Assembly (NCBI GenBank): GCA_963556195.1
Contig: OY744525.1
Location: 25,026,718 to 25,090,717, forward strand
Origin: Sepiola atlantica
Taxonomy: Eukaryota; Mollusca; Cephalopoda; Sepiida; Sepiolidae
Length of the DNA: 64,000 nucleotides
Direction of reading: 5' to 3'
Shown: in pieces, positions 30,900 through 41,164 of the stretch
How positions within the stretch are numbered: position 1 is the stretch's first letter
Layout: each line of letters opens with the position of its first letter
Program-made: the position numbers and the translations under genes
Notes under the pieces: generated by a model
The model's input: the letters and a program-made list of their open reading frames with translations, nothing else
Databases searched by the model: none
What the model was told of the DNA's origin: nothing

Positions 30900-32595
30900 G
30901 AAGTTAAAAATACTAATTATGATGCGACGATGGACATCAACCCTCGATTATGTAAATGAGTGAAAGTGCACTTGCATGTTTTTCAATGTAACAACATGAA
31001 CATCGGCACCAAACCAGATCCAGGCTGATCGCACACAAGAAATACCAATTTTGTTTGCGAGAAGGAGGTTTATCAAAACCTATAAAAGTATCAAATTTTT
31101 GTTTAAAAGAGCCGTTTGTTTTTGCATAGTTATGATCAGTGTGTCGAAATGTATGTGTCAATGTTGTTCCCGAGTTGTGCTTCAGAAGAGACTGTTTTCT
31201 GCTTATGTTTTTTTTTTTTTTCACTGCGAATGTATTAACCAAAAATTATTAACTTTCCTTACACAGGAGCTAGATTAAAAGCCGCCGTTCGGATGGCTTT
31301 TCAGTTAATAAGCAAAATCTGCCACCCCCACATAGATAATAACTCATTGAAATACCTATCTAAGATCCTTATCAATTTATCTCTTAATTTTTTTTTTTTC
31401 ATCTCGGCACCATACTGAGGTCTTTAGAGTCATATGCACAAGCTGTATTGGCGACCATTTTGGTTTAACAGTCAAAAGGCCGCTTACTGTCTGCATCACT
31501 GCTCCAAGGGGAGACTTTCCCAGGATGTAATCCAAGAAAGCCTTAGACAACGGGTTTGAGAGTGTATATTCTTGTGAATAACATTATGCATTTTTCCGCT
31601 TTTGCTTCCAAAAAGTTTTGGCTTGATTAGATAAATATATCATGCAAGAATAAAATAAAAAAGCTATTGATCCAAGTATTGTTTTTTAACATTTTAAAAG
31701 AGAATTAAAGTCAACACTTGTGTACTTACTTGGAGTTGAATCAGAGTTTTTTTTCTCTCTTGTCGACTAGGATTGCGTTTCCATGTGGGATCAATCTGAA
31801 CTTGCCAATTAGTTAGTGGGATAATGTCTGTTGGTCTTCATTTGTTTTTTTGTTTCTTTTTGGTCTGAAGAATCATTTGAGTCGTGGGTGAATGGAAGAA
31901 GGAATATTAAGAATGGTTAAAACTGATTGTATGCCTGTGGGAAGACAGATTCTTTTTTTCTTGTGATTTCTTTTTTGTGTTTTTTTTTTTTTCAAAGACA
32001 AAGGGAGGAGAAACCTGGTAATTCCTTGGAATGAATTTGGTGAGAAAATTGGGCAGAAAAAGAAGACTGATATTCTGTCCTGTCTTCAAGTTAGGATCAA
32101 AGTATAGTATCTATCCTGTCCTCGGTTGGATGATGTGGAATTTAAAACCGAACCAATTATTTTTTTCTTCAGAGTATTTTTTTGGGGGGTGGGGGAGGTT
32201 GGATTTTCTCCACATAAAAAAACGAGCATGTGCCTGTAAAGAGGCAAGTAAATTGGGATCGACATTTTAGCTGGTTAAAAAGCAAATATTTGCATTTATC
32301 AATATATCTAGATTCGTAAAGGAATACTAAAAATGTAAGCTTCACAAAAACGATCGTTCAGGCATCAATTTCAAAACCGAATCAAAAGGGCTCAATGAGT
32401 TCATATAGACCTTTATAATAATAGTTTGATATATCTGAACAGTTTAATTGTCATTAAACTGCAATAATCAGATATGATAAGTTTGAAGGAAAATGTTAGA
32501 TATACAGCATAGTTAAGGAATATGAAAAGAAACTTTTGATGAATGCGTAGTCAAGAAACTGCAGTAAAGTTTTCAGATAACTTAAAATTAATCGT
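30900..32595. other. Unannotated AT-rich DNA
   Basis: No gene supported. Overlapping 101-aa (-) and 75-aa (+) ORFs around 30.94-31.28 kb have no motifs. T-runs near 31.21, 31.39 and 31.98 kb. Confidence 0.4.
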
Positions 32596-32599
32596 TATT

Positions 32600-32640
<41 letters not shown>
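32600..32640 (+). repeat. (TA)n microsatellite
   Basis: GTGTGTGTA followed by uninterrupted TA. Confidence 0.95.
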
Positions 32641-32642
<2 letters not shown>

Positions 32643-32647
<5 letters not shown>

Positions 32648-32905
32648 TTTTATTTTTGCAATATGAACATTCAAGTAAAAGATTAGACTTTCCCACCTGA
32701 TGAGATCTTAGTTTCTAATAACTACTGATCGATAACATCGACATGCCAGTGTAGCAGCTTTTTGTAAATGTTTGTATAAATAAGAATACAAATAGCTCTA
32801 TTTATTATTGAGCACTATTATATAAGGCCGGTTGAAATTCTTTAAATTTTTATCCTGTGGATAGTTACGTTATCTGGATTACTAATATATATATATATAT
32901 ATACA
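32643..32905 (+). mobile_element. Penelope-like terminal repeat, copy P1
   Basis: CCTGATGAGATCT..AGTTTCTAA, GATCGATAACATCGACATG, TTTGTATAAATAA, AGCTCTATTTATTATTGAGC, GGTTGAAATTCTTT..TTTTTATCC and TGTGGATAGTTAC all recur at 59.65-59.92 kb, some in inverted order. It is flanked by TA tracts. AGCTCT..TTATTGAGCACT is the same terminal block (reverse complement) as in the hammerhead foldbacks. Confidence 0.55.
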
Positions 32906-32949
32906 GTAATAATTATATCGTTGTTTCCTAGATGTTGATCCAATAAAAG

Positions 32950-33195
32950 TACAGTGATTATAAAATAGTGCTCAATAACAGGTAGAGCTGTATTATAGTA
33001 TAAATTCCTATATTTACACAAACATTAGCTACACATGTGCACACATGTTTCAGCTGCGATCTCTTTCGAAATCCAGCTTCTTAGAGTTTAATTTTGTAAG
33101 ATGGCCCGTAGAAGCTGGGTTTTGAATAAGATCGCAGCTGAAACATGTATACACATATGTAGCCAATAATGTTTTAATAAAGGAATTTATACAAT
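32950..33195. mobile_element. Penelope-like foldback with decayed hammerheads
   Basis: Starts AGTGCTCAATAACAGGTAGA. The left arm (33025-33105, minus) reads CTAAGAAGCTGG..CAGCTGAAACATGTG. The right arm (33100-33167, plus) reads GATGGCCCGTAGAAGCTGGG, then ATCGCAGCTGAAACATG and CACATATGTAGCCA. The GAAAC, stem III and stem I halves survive, but CTGANGA is mutated in both arms (CTAAGA, CGTAGA). Confidence 0.6.
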
Positions 33196-33199
33196 ACAA

Positions 33200-34738
33200 T
33201 GCGACCTGCGATAATAGCTTTCTAATAAAAATTAAATTTACTCATCATTCTGTTAACCAATTTTTGCAACTGTTTAACGGAAATTCTGGCACATAATGAT
33301 AACATTATTAGATTGATTTGAATAGTTTGTATAATGATTACCGGTTTGTTTGTTTTTATTATTATTTCGGGGTGGCCAGAGATAAATGCTTTTTTACTTC
33401 TTAGCAACAATGGGACGTTTAAAATCACTAACTGAAGAATAAAAAGAAATTATATTAAAGGAAACGGCTAAAGGGATCCCATCCTGATGTAATTGCCCGA
33501 AAAAAATAAGTCATGTGGATACTGCGAGATTTCTGAAGAACTCTTCCCCAATAAAGAAAAAAATCAGATGCTGAAATATCCAAGACCATCACCCACAGGG
33601 ATTTGAGGAATATTAGTCGTCAACTCCATTGAAACCTGGACAATCAAGCAAATCAATCTTCACGGTAGCTGGGTGTCCTGACGTACCAAAATCAACGAGG
33701 ATTGCAATTCTTCAAACAATGGCCTCTGTGAAAGTTCCACTTACAAAGCTTCCTCTTACACCAAAACACAACAATTTGAGAATGGAATGGGCAAAGAAAT
33801 ATATGAAGATGGATATGAGTAAGGTTCTTTTCACTGATGAGATCCGGGTAACCCTTGATGCACTTAATGGCTAGGCGAAAGGATAGGGTTCACTCTGGAG
33901 ATGAGTGTCACCATCGTTTGAGACAACAACAAAAGGGTGAAGGAGTCATGATATGGGAGGGTATCATTGGAGATAGACTTGTTGGTCCTATAAGAGTACC
34001 CGAAGGAGTAAAAATTATGTTTGCTGCCTAATGTGTAATTTCTTGACAGAATCTCTGGCACCTTGAAAGCATAAATCTTGCTCTTTGTTTTTATGCACGA
34101 CAATGCTCCTTCTCACTCTGCCCATGCCACTCAATCATTCTTAGCATCTTTGGGCATCAAAAGGTACAAAGTTGATGTTCTGGCCTCCATGCTCCCCAGA
34201 TTTAAACCCAATAGAAAACTTTTGGTCTATCATCAACCGAGATGTTTATGCTAATAGGCGTTAATTTTAGTCTAAAACCAGTTTATAGGAAGCCATTAAT
34301 ACTGCAGCAAGGGCAGTCCTACCAGCCACTATTAAAAAATTGACTGATTTAGTCAATACAAGACTTTTTCAAGTTATAAAGGTCTATAGTGGTTACGTAG
34401 TTAAATAAGGTATTTATTCATTATATGTATTGAACTATATATATATTATTATATATTTAATCATATCAATTAATTGTTCAATATAACCATTCATTCATCT
34501 TTATTTTATTTAATAGATTTCTTATTTCCACTAATAAACGTTAATTTTGATTGTTTTAATTGAAAAGCTATTACCATTAGCCGGTAAACATTCAGTGATT
34601 TCAACAAATATTTTATTTTGCTAATACTAGCTATGAGTTTATGCTTATTTTTTTTTTAACACAACTTTCATGTGATAGATTACCTATGAAAATTGAGAAA
34701 TAACGTATTTTGTTAGAAAGTTATTATCGCTGGTCGTA
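33200..34738 (+). mobile_element. Tc1/mariner-type DNA transposon, whole but decayed
   Basis: TIRs: left from 33200 (TGCGACCTGCGATAATAGCT, TTCTAATAAAA) and right ending at 34738 (TTTTGTTAGAAAGTTATTAT, CGCTGGTCGTA), imperfectly complementary over about 28 bp. Total length of about 1.54 kb is normal for a Tc1-like element with one transposase gene. The transposase remnant lies between and has many stops and frameshifts. Confidence 0.85.
33410..34408 (+). pseudogene. Tc1-like transposase pseudogene
   Basis: A start codon at 33410 opens MGRLKSLTEE, then a stop. Further pieces in shifting frames: KEIILKETAKG, LTPKHNNLRMEWAKKYMKMD, VLFTDEIRVTLD (first catalytic Asp, about 33831), HDNAPSHSAHATQSFL (second Asp, about 34098) and FWPPCSPDLNPIENFWSIIN (catalytic Glu, about 34211), ending LTDLVNTRLFQVIK and GYVVK with a stop at 34406-34408. 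The order and DDE signature are those of Tc1-family transposases. At least four frameshifts and several stops remove function. Confidence 0.9.
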
Positions 34739-34750
34739 GTATATATATAT

Positions 34751-34990
34751 ATACAGGGTGTCTCAAAAAAATGTACTCACTCGTAGAATGACGAGAAAAC
34801 TTATTTATGAACATAGAGTGAAATGAAATAGCATCGAATACATGAAACAGATGTAATGGAAGAATCATGTTCACAAATGTTCAAACTGATGACCATTATT
34901 GTTCAAACAAAGCTGATAACGCGCACCAAGGTAAATAAAGGTTTTCTCGTCATTCTAAGAGTGAGTACATTTTTTTGAGACACCCTGTAT
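34751..34990. mobile_element. MITE with ~49-bp near-perfect TIRs
   Basis: Left arm TACAGGGTGTCTCAAAAAAA, TGTACTCACTCGTAGAATGA, CGAGAAAAC. The right arm is its complement with one or two changes, ending TTTTTGAGACACCCTGTA. TA repeats flank both ends. The interior of about 140 bp keeps a transposase 3' end-like stretch, so this is an internally deleted mariner-like element. Confidence 0.9.
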
Positions 34991-35239
34991 ATATATATAT
35001 ATATATATACATTTTCTTCCAATCGCATTCTTTGTATAAATTTGAAAACTTTTCCGTTTTGAAATAAAGTTTACCAACCGATCGAAAATGGCCGTATTTT
35101 AACGACCGAAATATTTCGGATGAACTATACAACATGAGTTATTTAGTTTATTTTTGTTAGTTGTTGAATTGCTTATCCTTTATTCCATTTTTATTTTTAC
35201 ATATTGTCTGAAACATGGTTTCTTTTTTCTCATATATAT

Positions 35240-35560
35240 ATATATATTATTGAAATCGCTACAGACAAGGAGTGAAGCCATTTTAACAAGAAGCCAACAA
35301 AAACGACAAATGATTATCACAAAGACAAGAGATCCCTATTGGCCTTAGTCTTAAAAAGACCAGTGCTATAGGTAGGAGGAAAAACGTCAGCAGGAAGAGA
35401 GTTCCACAAACCTGCAGTTCTCGGAAAGAAGCTACTGGAATACTGTATTATAATGAGGTATCAAAACAACGGATTGACGGAGACCATTAGACTAACGACT
35501 CAAACGAGCTGAAACAAAGGAAGCGGGAGAATAGATCAAACAATATTAATGCAGTTTTGA
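35240..35560 (-). pseudogene. LINE-B 3' fragment, composite copy 1
   Basis: The minus strand gives a WN.LP..CFP region (SSFFPRTAGLWNSLPADVFP-like) with the 3' end CTCCTTGTCTGTAGCGATTT. Nearly the same as 44.13-44.43 kb, and followed by the same Penelope-like element. Confidence 0.7.
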
Positions 35561-35945
35561 TTTTTGCTATATTTATAAAAGGAGAGTGCTGAATATCAGT
35601 GATAGAGCATGTGTATATCTATGTTTGAAGAGCATAGATATACAACAGCGTAAGGTAACTGGCAATTTCTTGCCTTACATGAATCAGACTAAAATATATC
35701 TACATTCTCACACAGCCATATAGTATAAATTTTTATTTATAAAAACACTTTTGGCTACATATGTGCATACATGTTTCAGTTACGACCTTATTAAAGGTCT
35801 AGCTTCCTCAGGCCACAGAAGATACGTGTATGCACATACGTAGGCAAAAATGTTTGTATAAATAAAAACTTATACTAAAATACAGCTCTTTTTATTGGGC
35901 ACTATCTTATAAACACCGTAGTTTCACAGGATTAACATCTATGAA
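35560..35945. mobile_element. Penelope-like element with hammerhead, composite copy 1
   Basis: From about AGAGTGCTGAATATCAGTGA (35583) to TTTTATTGGGCACTATCTTA (about 35910). The arms TATGTTTGAAGAGC..., TTTTTATTTATA and ATAAATAAAAACTTATACTA give partial foldback structure. It contains the hammerhead at 35752-35815 and is near-identical to 44.47-44.81 kb. Confidence 0.7.
35752..35815 (-). ncRNA. Hammerhead ribozyme, three full stems
   Basis: Minus strand, 64 nt: stem I TGGC, core CTGAGGA (35811-35805), stem II AG.GACC/GGTC.CT with an internal loop and TTTAATAA loop, GAAA, stem III CATGT/ATATG (loop ATGCAC), cleavage triplet GTA, stem I GCCA. All invariant core bases are present (N7 is variable, so CTGAGGA is allowed). 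Unlike the minimal motifs here it has a real 5-bp stem III, so cleavage as a monomer is plausible. An almost identical copy is at 44641-44704. Confidence 0.8.
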
Positions 35946-35959
35946 CTTACAACCTACAA

Positions 35960-35963
<4 letters not shown>

Positions 35964-36003
<40 letters not shown>
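35964..36003 (+). repeat. (TA)n microsatellite
   Basis: Uninterrupted TA tract. Confidence 0.95.
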
Positions 36004-36007
<4 letters not shown>

Positions 36008-36550
36008 TCGGTGTATGTTGAAAAGAATCAATAAAGTGCGAGATCGCAAAACTGTGAGAGCTAATATACAAATCATTTGTTTAAAAACTATACGTTACAT
36101 ACTTTAGAGACGTACCATGATTTCATTGAGATCGGCTGACCTTTAATTTTTGTTAAAAAAGTTGTTAGAGCTCAAATCATCAGCGACTCATGAAATAAAA
36201 ACAAATCGAAGAATGGAGTTACAAAGATTATCATATCATCTTCCAGTGAGTTCACTCAAGCGTCCCTTTTGAAAATAGTACCGAATCAATAGGGGGGGGG
36301 GGAGGGCGGCCAGTATGTTTATATAGGTCTCAATCGTAACTAAGTATTATTTAGAATAAATTAATTGTTGATAATGGATGCTGTATGTTTCTCTGCTTCG
36401 TTTCCAAAGGTACATCTCTGACGTATGTAAAGTATAGTTTTTAAATAAATAATTTGTGTGTGTGTATGTATATATATATCATTAGGTAAAACTAATTCGA
36501 GCTCCCGGCAATTGCAATGTTTACATTGAGATATTTCTTATATTCAGTCA
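36004..36550. other. Unannotated AT-rich DNA
   Basis: No recognisable feature apart from a G-run at 36.29 kb and short TG/TA runs near 36.46 kb. Confidence 0.4.
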
Positions 36551-36552
36551 GT

Positions 36553-36630
36553 TTCGTATGATGGCGTAGGGGTTAGCAGCGCCGACTGTCTGCTCGGCAG
36601 TTGAGTTTCGATCCCGGCTTGAGGCACTAA
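36553..36630 (+). mobile_element. tRNA-like (Asp-like) head of SINE-hammerhead element 2
   Basis: GATGGCGTAGGGGTTAGCAGC resembles a pol III A box with D-loop. GCCGACTGTCTGCTCGGC forms an anticodon-like hairpin with a 5-bp stem. TTGAGTTTCGATCCCGGCTT holds a good B box (GTTTCGATCCC). The whole is about 72 nt. It is followed after about 15 nt by a hammerhead motif. Confidence 0.75.
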
Positions 36631-36640
36631 CTGGTCTAGC

Positions 36641-36677
36641 TGCACTGATGAACTGTGAAACAGCGAAACAGTCTGTA
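36641..36677 (+). ncRNA. Hammerhead ribozyme motif downstream of tRNA-like head
   Basis: Stem I TGCA/TGTA (36641-36644 with 36674-36677, one G-U), core CTGATGA 36645-36651, stem II CTGT-GAA-ACAG (36653-36663), GAAA 36665-36668, a minimal stem III of one pair, and cleavage triplet GTC 36671-36673. All catalytic core bases are intact; the usual G10.1-C11.1 pair is A-C here. The short stem III resembles small Penelope-associated hammerheads reported to act as dimers. The element shares its layout with 24.38-24.52 kb. Confidence 0.75.
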
Positions 36678-36687
36678 TGTGGATGAC

Positions 36688-36710
36688 TATATATATATAT
36701 ATATATATAT
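36688..36710 (+). repeat. (TA)n microsatellite
   Basis: Short TA tract between the SINE-hammerhead element and the D2 foldback. Confidence 0.9.
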
Positions 36711-37275
36711 AAAGTTAGGTATGTTTACATGTACAGGATTCACTACCAAACTAATTACGATCATTATGAATTTTGGAACACAGCTGCTAGGCATAAAGGG
36801 GTCCAAATGTGGGCTATGATTTTGATTCTAAAATAAATAAGTCTAAATTTTAGGCTTAAAGGGTCTTAAGAAGAAATTGAAATTCAGGAAATCTTGCTTA
36901 ATGGGTGTCTAATCTGGTCTTATGACTCTGGATCAAACTTAATGCAAATCTGACATTTTTTAATTTTCAAATGGGAGATTGTGCCCATATTATACCCCCT
37001 AAATACACCTTTAAAATACTCCAAAGAAACAAAAAAAATTGGGAATATTTATTAATTGATGTCTAATACATAGTTATAAAATACAAAGTTATAAAATAAA
37101 AAAAGCGGAGGTATCTGAATTTTTACTCCATCTGCATAAAACTAAATATAGCCTACATTACAATCTCTTACGCCTAGTAGCTGTGTTTCACAATTCATAA
37201 TGTTCGGTTAATTAGTTTAGGAGTGAATCCTGTGCATACAAGTATATAAACATAACTTCATATAGGTAGATATAT
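36711..37275. repeat. Dispersed repeat D2, foldback copy
   Basis: 36711-36830 is the D2 3' part on the minus strand (AAAGTTAGGTATG, GGATTCACTACCAAACTAAT, TTTTGGAACACAGCTGCTAG). It is joined head-to-head with a D2 copy on the plus strand (to 37275, ending TATAAACATAACTTCATATA). This makes a large hairpin bounded by TA repeats. Confidence 0.7.
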
Positions 37276-37314
37276 ATATTCATTTATATAGAAGCACTTA
37301 CAACAGACTAATCC

Positions 37315-37915
37315 ATGCGTACTCCGTGTATACAGGTGAATCCAAATAATAGAACTATCTTACATCGTGGAATCGATGACAATACAGGTTTAAGAGTGTG
37401 CAGCACCCACAACAGGTGCTGCTGTGGTCAGCTGAGCAACATATATGGACTCCACACCCTTTCTTGTAGAAAGAGCACCGGCAGATTCCCTAGACACTGC
37501 ATTCTCAACGATATCGTCCGACGAGCTGGCCCTTACAGAGGGGATGGCTAACGGCCCAATGGTCTGACGGTGTTTACCTTTGTAAACAGCAAGTCGCCTA
37601 TATGGGATGTGACGTCTCAACACTTGTGCCCTTGTCAGTAACAGAATCGGCGACAAACCTTGGACATGTAGCAACGTCAGAAAGAGGAATACAAGCAATC
37701 AAGATACGCCGGGCTTCTCAACAGATTTGTGTTCCAACTGATCGCTTTGGAGACGAGTGGAATGATAGGCCCCGCTACATGGAACTTCCTCAAGAGACTT
37801 GGTCTGTTAATGATGTGCCACACCGAGGACCATCATGAACTGACTTGGCTTTACTAGCGCCTCTCCATCGCCATTATTTGTGGAAACGCCTTCAGCCTGC
37901 TCTCGGCCAACCAAT
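37315..37915 (+). pseudogene. Retrotransposon RT C-terminal domain remnant
   Basis: Frame pieces in order: GLRVCSTHNRCCCGQ, LHTLSCRKSTGRFPRHCILN, DIVRRA (37315-37551); RPNGLTVFTFVNSKSPIWDVT in the next frame; LSVTESATNLGHVATSERG; RFVFQLIALETSGMIGPATW and NFLKRLG; RLSIAIICGNAF. This CxCG..HxLSC..S.GR..RH..LND, RPDG...WDVT, A..K, ..ETSG..G...FL, QRLS.A.QRGNA series is a conserved C-terminal region of certain metazoan retrotransposon polyproteins. Three or more frameshifts are present. I am sure of the homology pattern but not of the clade. Confidence 0.7.
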
Positions 37916-39868
37916 GAAATTTCTCTGATATTGGTTTTAAAAAAGGAAATTTTATAAATTAACTATATTTGTTGTCATTTATTGAAAACATTCATTATGA
38001 AAGTTAATAAAAAAATTAAAATCAAAAATACAATAAGTAACTGTTGCCTCCATTGCTGGATTGAAGCCTAACTTCTATCTTGCATAAAAAAAAGTAGAAT
38101 GCTCAAAAGCTGTATGGCTCCCCCTTTTGTCTTTCTAGAAAAAAATTTTTTTTTTTTTAAATTAAAAAAAATTCTGGATCTTTTTGACCCAACAACCATT
38201 GAATAGAAAAAACAAAATGGCTTTGTTGCCACACATTCATTTCTTTCAAAATAATTTGCATTTGACCACAGAAAAATTATGTATATTTTTTTTTTAATCT
38301 TTTATTAGGTGATTTTTCATAAAAAAAAAAAACATACGTCAATAAAATAAAAAAATGGTAAAACAAAATAAAAACAAAACAAAAAAGGAGACAACCATTG
38401 AAATGGTGAACAATCATTTTTTTTTTTTTCAGACATTTTTTTTTCAAGAGAAAATGTTATTGCTGCAATTTTTCTTTTCCATTTTAAATTGTTTTTTTTT
38501 GGGGGGGGGGTTAAAGGGGATTCATTGTTCGTATTTGATGTCTTATGTAATAAAAGGATTCAACATTAATTACAAACATGTAAATTTTTGACATTTTTTT
38601 TTAAAGTGACAAAATTTTTCATTTGTTACCTTTGACCTTTTCACAAAAACAATGATATTTACAATGTCATCGATTCAGAAATACTGAATTTGGTTTTTTG
38701 TCCTCTTTCCTTATGTACATATGTTTGAAGGATACTTTTAAATGATTTCAGGACCAAATACCGATATAGATTTCTGTGACATGATTCATTTCTGGTTCCA
38801 TCTGAGAGGTAATATACAGGCGGTCATGAAGTGAATATTATCATCCTGTTAGATCAACAGCACCACTAGGGATATTGGAAACCTTTACGTGGACCTTCAT
38901 GTGAGTACAATGCCGATAGAAACAGAATAAAGCAGGTGAACATTTCATATGAACCATGTTTTATTGAATATACAATTTGATGTTTTAATATTTGGGATAT
39001 GGGCATTTTAGATTTTTTTTTTTTTTACTGTTATTTAAATGCAGTATCTAAATGTCTTGACAATAAATGTATATTACAATGAGAGAGATTTAAACATGAT
39101 TGGAATATTATTCTATCGAACTAGTTTTGGAAAGTTTGAAAATTTCGAAGACAGAACCAGGACACATTTTGAATCAACACAAAAACCTAAGCAAAATATG
39201 ATCCTAATTTTCTTTAATTTGAAAAGAAAATTAAAAAAAAAAATTTTTTTTTTACATTTTTTTTAACATTAAAACTTGATATTTACAAAAGTTATAAAAT
39301 ATTCACAGTCCATTGAAGTAAACACAGATGTGCATGATCACATAATTAACATTGATTAATATTTATTGTCCTGTCGAGGGTAAGAAAAATTCCATTTTCA
39401 GGGGTGGCTCTTTACATGGCACTAGAAGTTATCACACCATCGAGACTTACTAATTCCTCATTTTAATGTTTCTAAATAATAAAGATGTAATCAAATGCAA
39501 TTACGTATAATCATTCAAACAGAAAAACTGATGGCTCAATCGTTTCCACGCCAGACTTCTAAAAGTGAATTTGGGTTTCGAATCACAGTTGGAAGTCCCA
39601 GCACGTTTTTAATAACAGTAAAGAACCATGATTCGGCGAAGCCATGAAATAAAATACTGTTTTGTTTTTAAATTCCCGAAACAGTTTTTCATGGTAAACA
39701 ACTGATGATCCCTTAAATAATGTTAAGACTAGCGTAAATTCTTGGAAGCAAACTAATATAGTAACTGCTAAAAGTAAATTGACTTATAAAAGTGATTTTC
39801 CACTTAATGACTTCGGACTAAAATTTTATTTTTTTTCTTTATATAGTTTTAATGGTTAGGAAACTTCC

Positions 39869-39870
<2 letters not shown>
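37916..39870. other. Unannotated AT-rich DNA with many A/T runs
   Basis: Numerous T- and A-homopolymers (38.13, 38.28, 38.41, 38.49, 39.01, 39.23 kb). The 75-78-aa ORFs here are poly-Phe/Lys artefacts. No RNA or repeat family recognised. Confidence 0.4.

Positions 39871-39875
<5 letters not shown>

Positions 39876-39914
<39 letters not shown>
39876..39914 (+). repeat. (TA)n microsatellite
   Basis: Uninterrupted TA tract. Confidence 0.95.
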
Positions 39915-39917
<3 letters not shown>

Positions 39918-40047
39918 TATGTGTGCTTGAATGCTAGAGTGTGATTCTTTTGTCTTGACAGCTGATTTCAATACAATCCATCGTTTCTTTTCAATCTTTC
40001 CGCATTCCTTTTCGTTCATTTATTTATTATCCAAAGATAATTCCGCC

Positions 40048-40098
40048 ATTTCCTTCCTTATTCTTTCTTTCTTTCTTTCTTTCGTTCTTTCTTTCCAA
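40048..40098 (+). repeat. (TTTC)n microsatellite
   Basis: TTCTTTCTTTCTTTCTTTCG... repeat. Confidence 0.9.
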
Positions 40099-40255
40099 GC
40101 TAAGGTCTTCTTGTTCTATCATCTTCAGGAAGACATCGACCCCCTCGTCTCATTCCAGCCATTATGATAGTTGACCTTCAGTAAGCCTAACAAGCAAGCC
40201 GCACAATCGAGGATGCACCCTGATATTGTCATGTACACAGAGACACCTTCTTGTT

Positions 40256-40325
40256 ACCGCCACCCACCCACCCACCCACACTGCCACCCACCCTAATCTC
40301 TTACCCCTAACCCCCTCCCTCCCCT
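40256..40325 (+). repeat. (CACC)n microsatellite and C-rich tract
   Basis: CACCCACCCACCCACCCACA followed by CCACCCACCC and a CCCTCCCTCCCC run. The complementary strand is G-rich and could form quadruplex structure. The proline- and glycine-rich ORFs here are artefacts. Confidence 0.9.
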
Positions 40326-40483
40326 GTACAGAGTTCATGTCCGTATTATTAGGGAGCATTGTTCCATTGGTTGATCACGTTCGGTGGCGCCATTGTGATG
40401 AGACTCAAAAGAGGTCCATCGCCAATTGTGGCTTTTCACATACAATATATAAGTGGCATTCAGAGGAAGACTTCTCAGGTACG

Positions 40484-40487
<4 letters not shown>

Positions 40488-40522
<35 letters not shown>

Positions 40523-40535
40523 GGGGGGATGGGGT
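40488..40535 (+). repeat. (AG)n microsatellite
   Basis: AGAGAG tract grading into GGGAGAGGGGGGG. Confidence 0.95.
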
Positions 40536-40765
40536 GAAGTGAAGGGGGAGGAAAATCTGTAGAATTCTGTGGCGGCAATAGAATAAGAGGAGAGTCTGGC
40601 ATTTCCTGGTTCATATCAAATCAAGATTTTGGCTGTCTCTAATGTCTTCTGAACTGAAATCACTAGGGTCCACCATCTTTTTGTTAAATAGAAGAGAAAA
40701 TGGAATAAAAACAAGAATCAATATGTTCAAGATGCGGCCATTCAATCTGTGTGATTAGCAATGGA

Positions 40766-41160
40766 AATGCTATTTCAAACCAAGGCATGACAGACCAACG
40801 AAAATGCTATTTCAAACCTAGGCATGACAGACCAACGAAAATGCTATTTCAAACTTAAGCATGACAGACCAACGAAAATGCTATTTCAAACTTAAGCATG
40901 ACAGACCAACGAAAATGCTATTTCAAACTTAAGCATGACAGACCAACGAAAATGCTATTCCAAACTTAAGCATGACAGACCAACGAAAATGCTATTTCAA
41001 ACGTAAGCATGACAGACCAACGAAAATGCTATTTCAAACTTAGGCATGACAGACCAACGAAAATGCTATTTCAAACTTAGGCATGACAGACCAACGAAAC
41101 TGCTATTTCAAACTTAGGCATGACAGACCAACGAAAATGCTATTTCAGACCAACGAAATT
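40766..41160 (-). repeat. Minisatellite M37, inverted array
   Basis: About ten copies of ACCAACGAAAATGCTATTTC plus AAACTTAAGCATGACAG (37 bp), the reverse complement of the 5.04-5.56-kb array. Unit-to-unit differences are few (GGCATG versus AAGCATG). Remnants (GTGTGACAGACCAAAGAAAA) continue at 41.43-41.53 kb, beyond the LINE-B fragment. Confidence 0.95.
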
Positions 41161-41164
41161 TTTA

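Noticed and set aside
32698..32705. CTGATGA as another hammerhead (also 59.74-59.75 kb, minus)
   Set aside because: No GAAA follows a stem II at hammerhead spacing in either copy. Only a GATAAC appears about 30 nt later, so I do not call a ribozyme.
36553..36630. Genuine tRNA gene (also 17.6, 24.4, 26.1, 27.2, 46.45 and 60.4 kb)
   Set aside because: Acceptor stems do not close, and most are fused to repeated SINE bodies or a ribozyme. B boxes alone do not make a tRNA gene.
40226..40614. Overlapping ORFs in three frames around (CACC)n and (AG)n
   Set aside because: Low-complexity translation of microsatellites on both strands.
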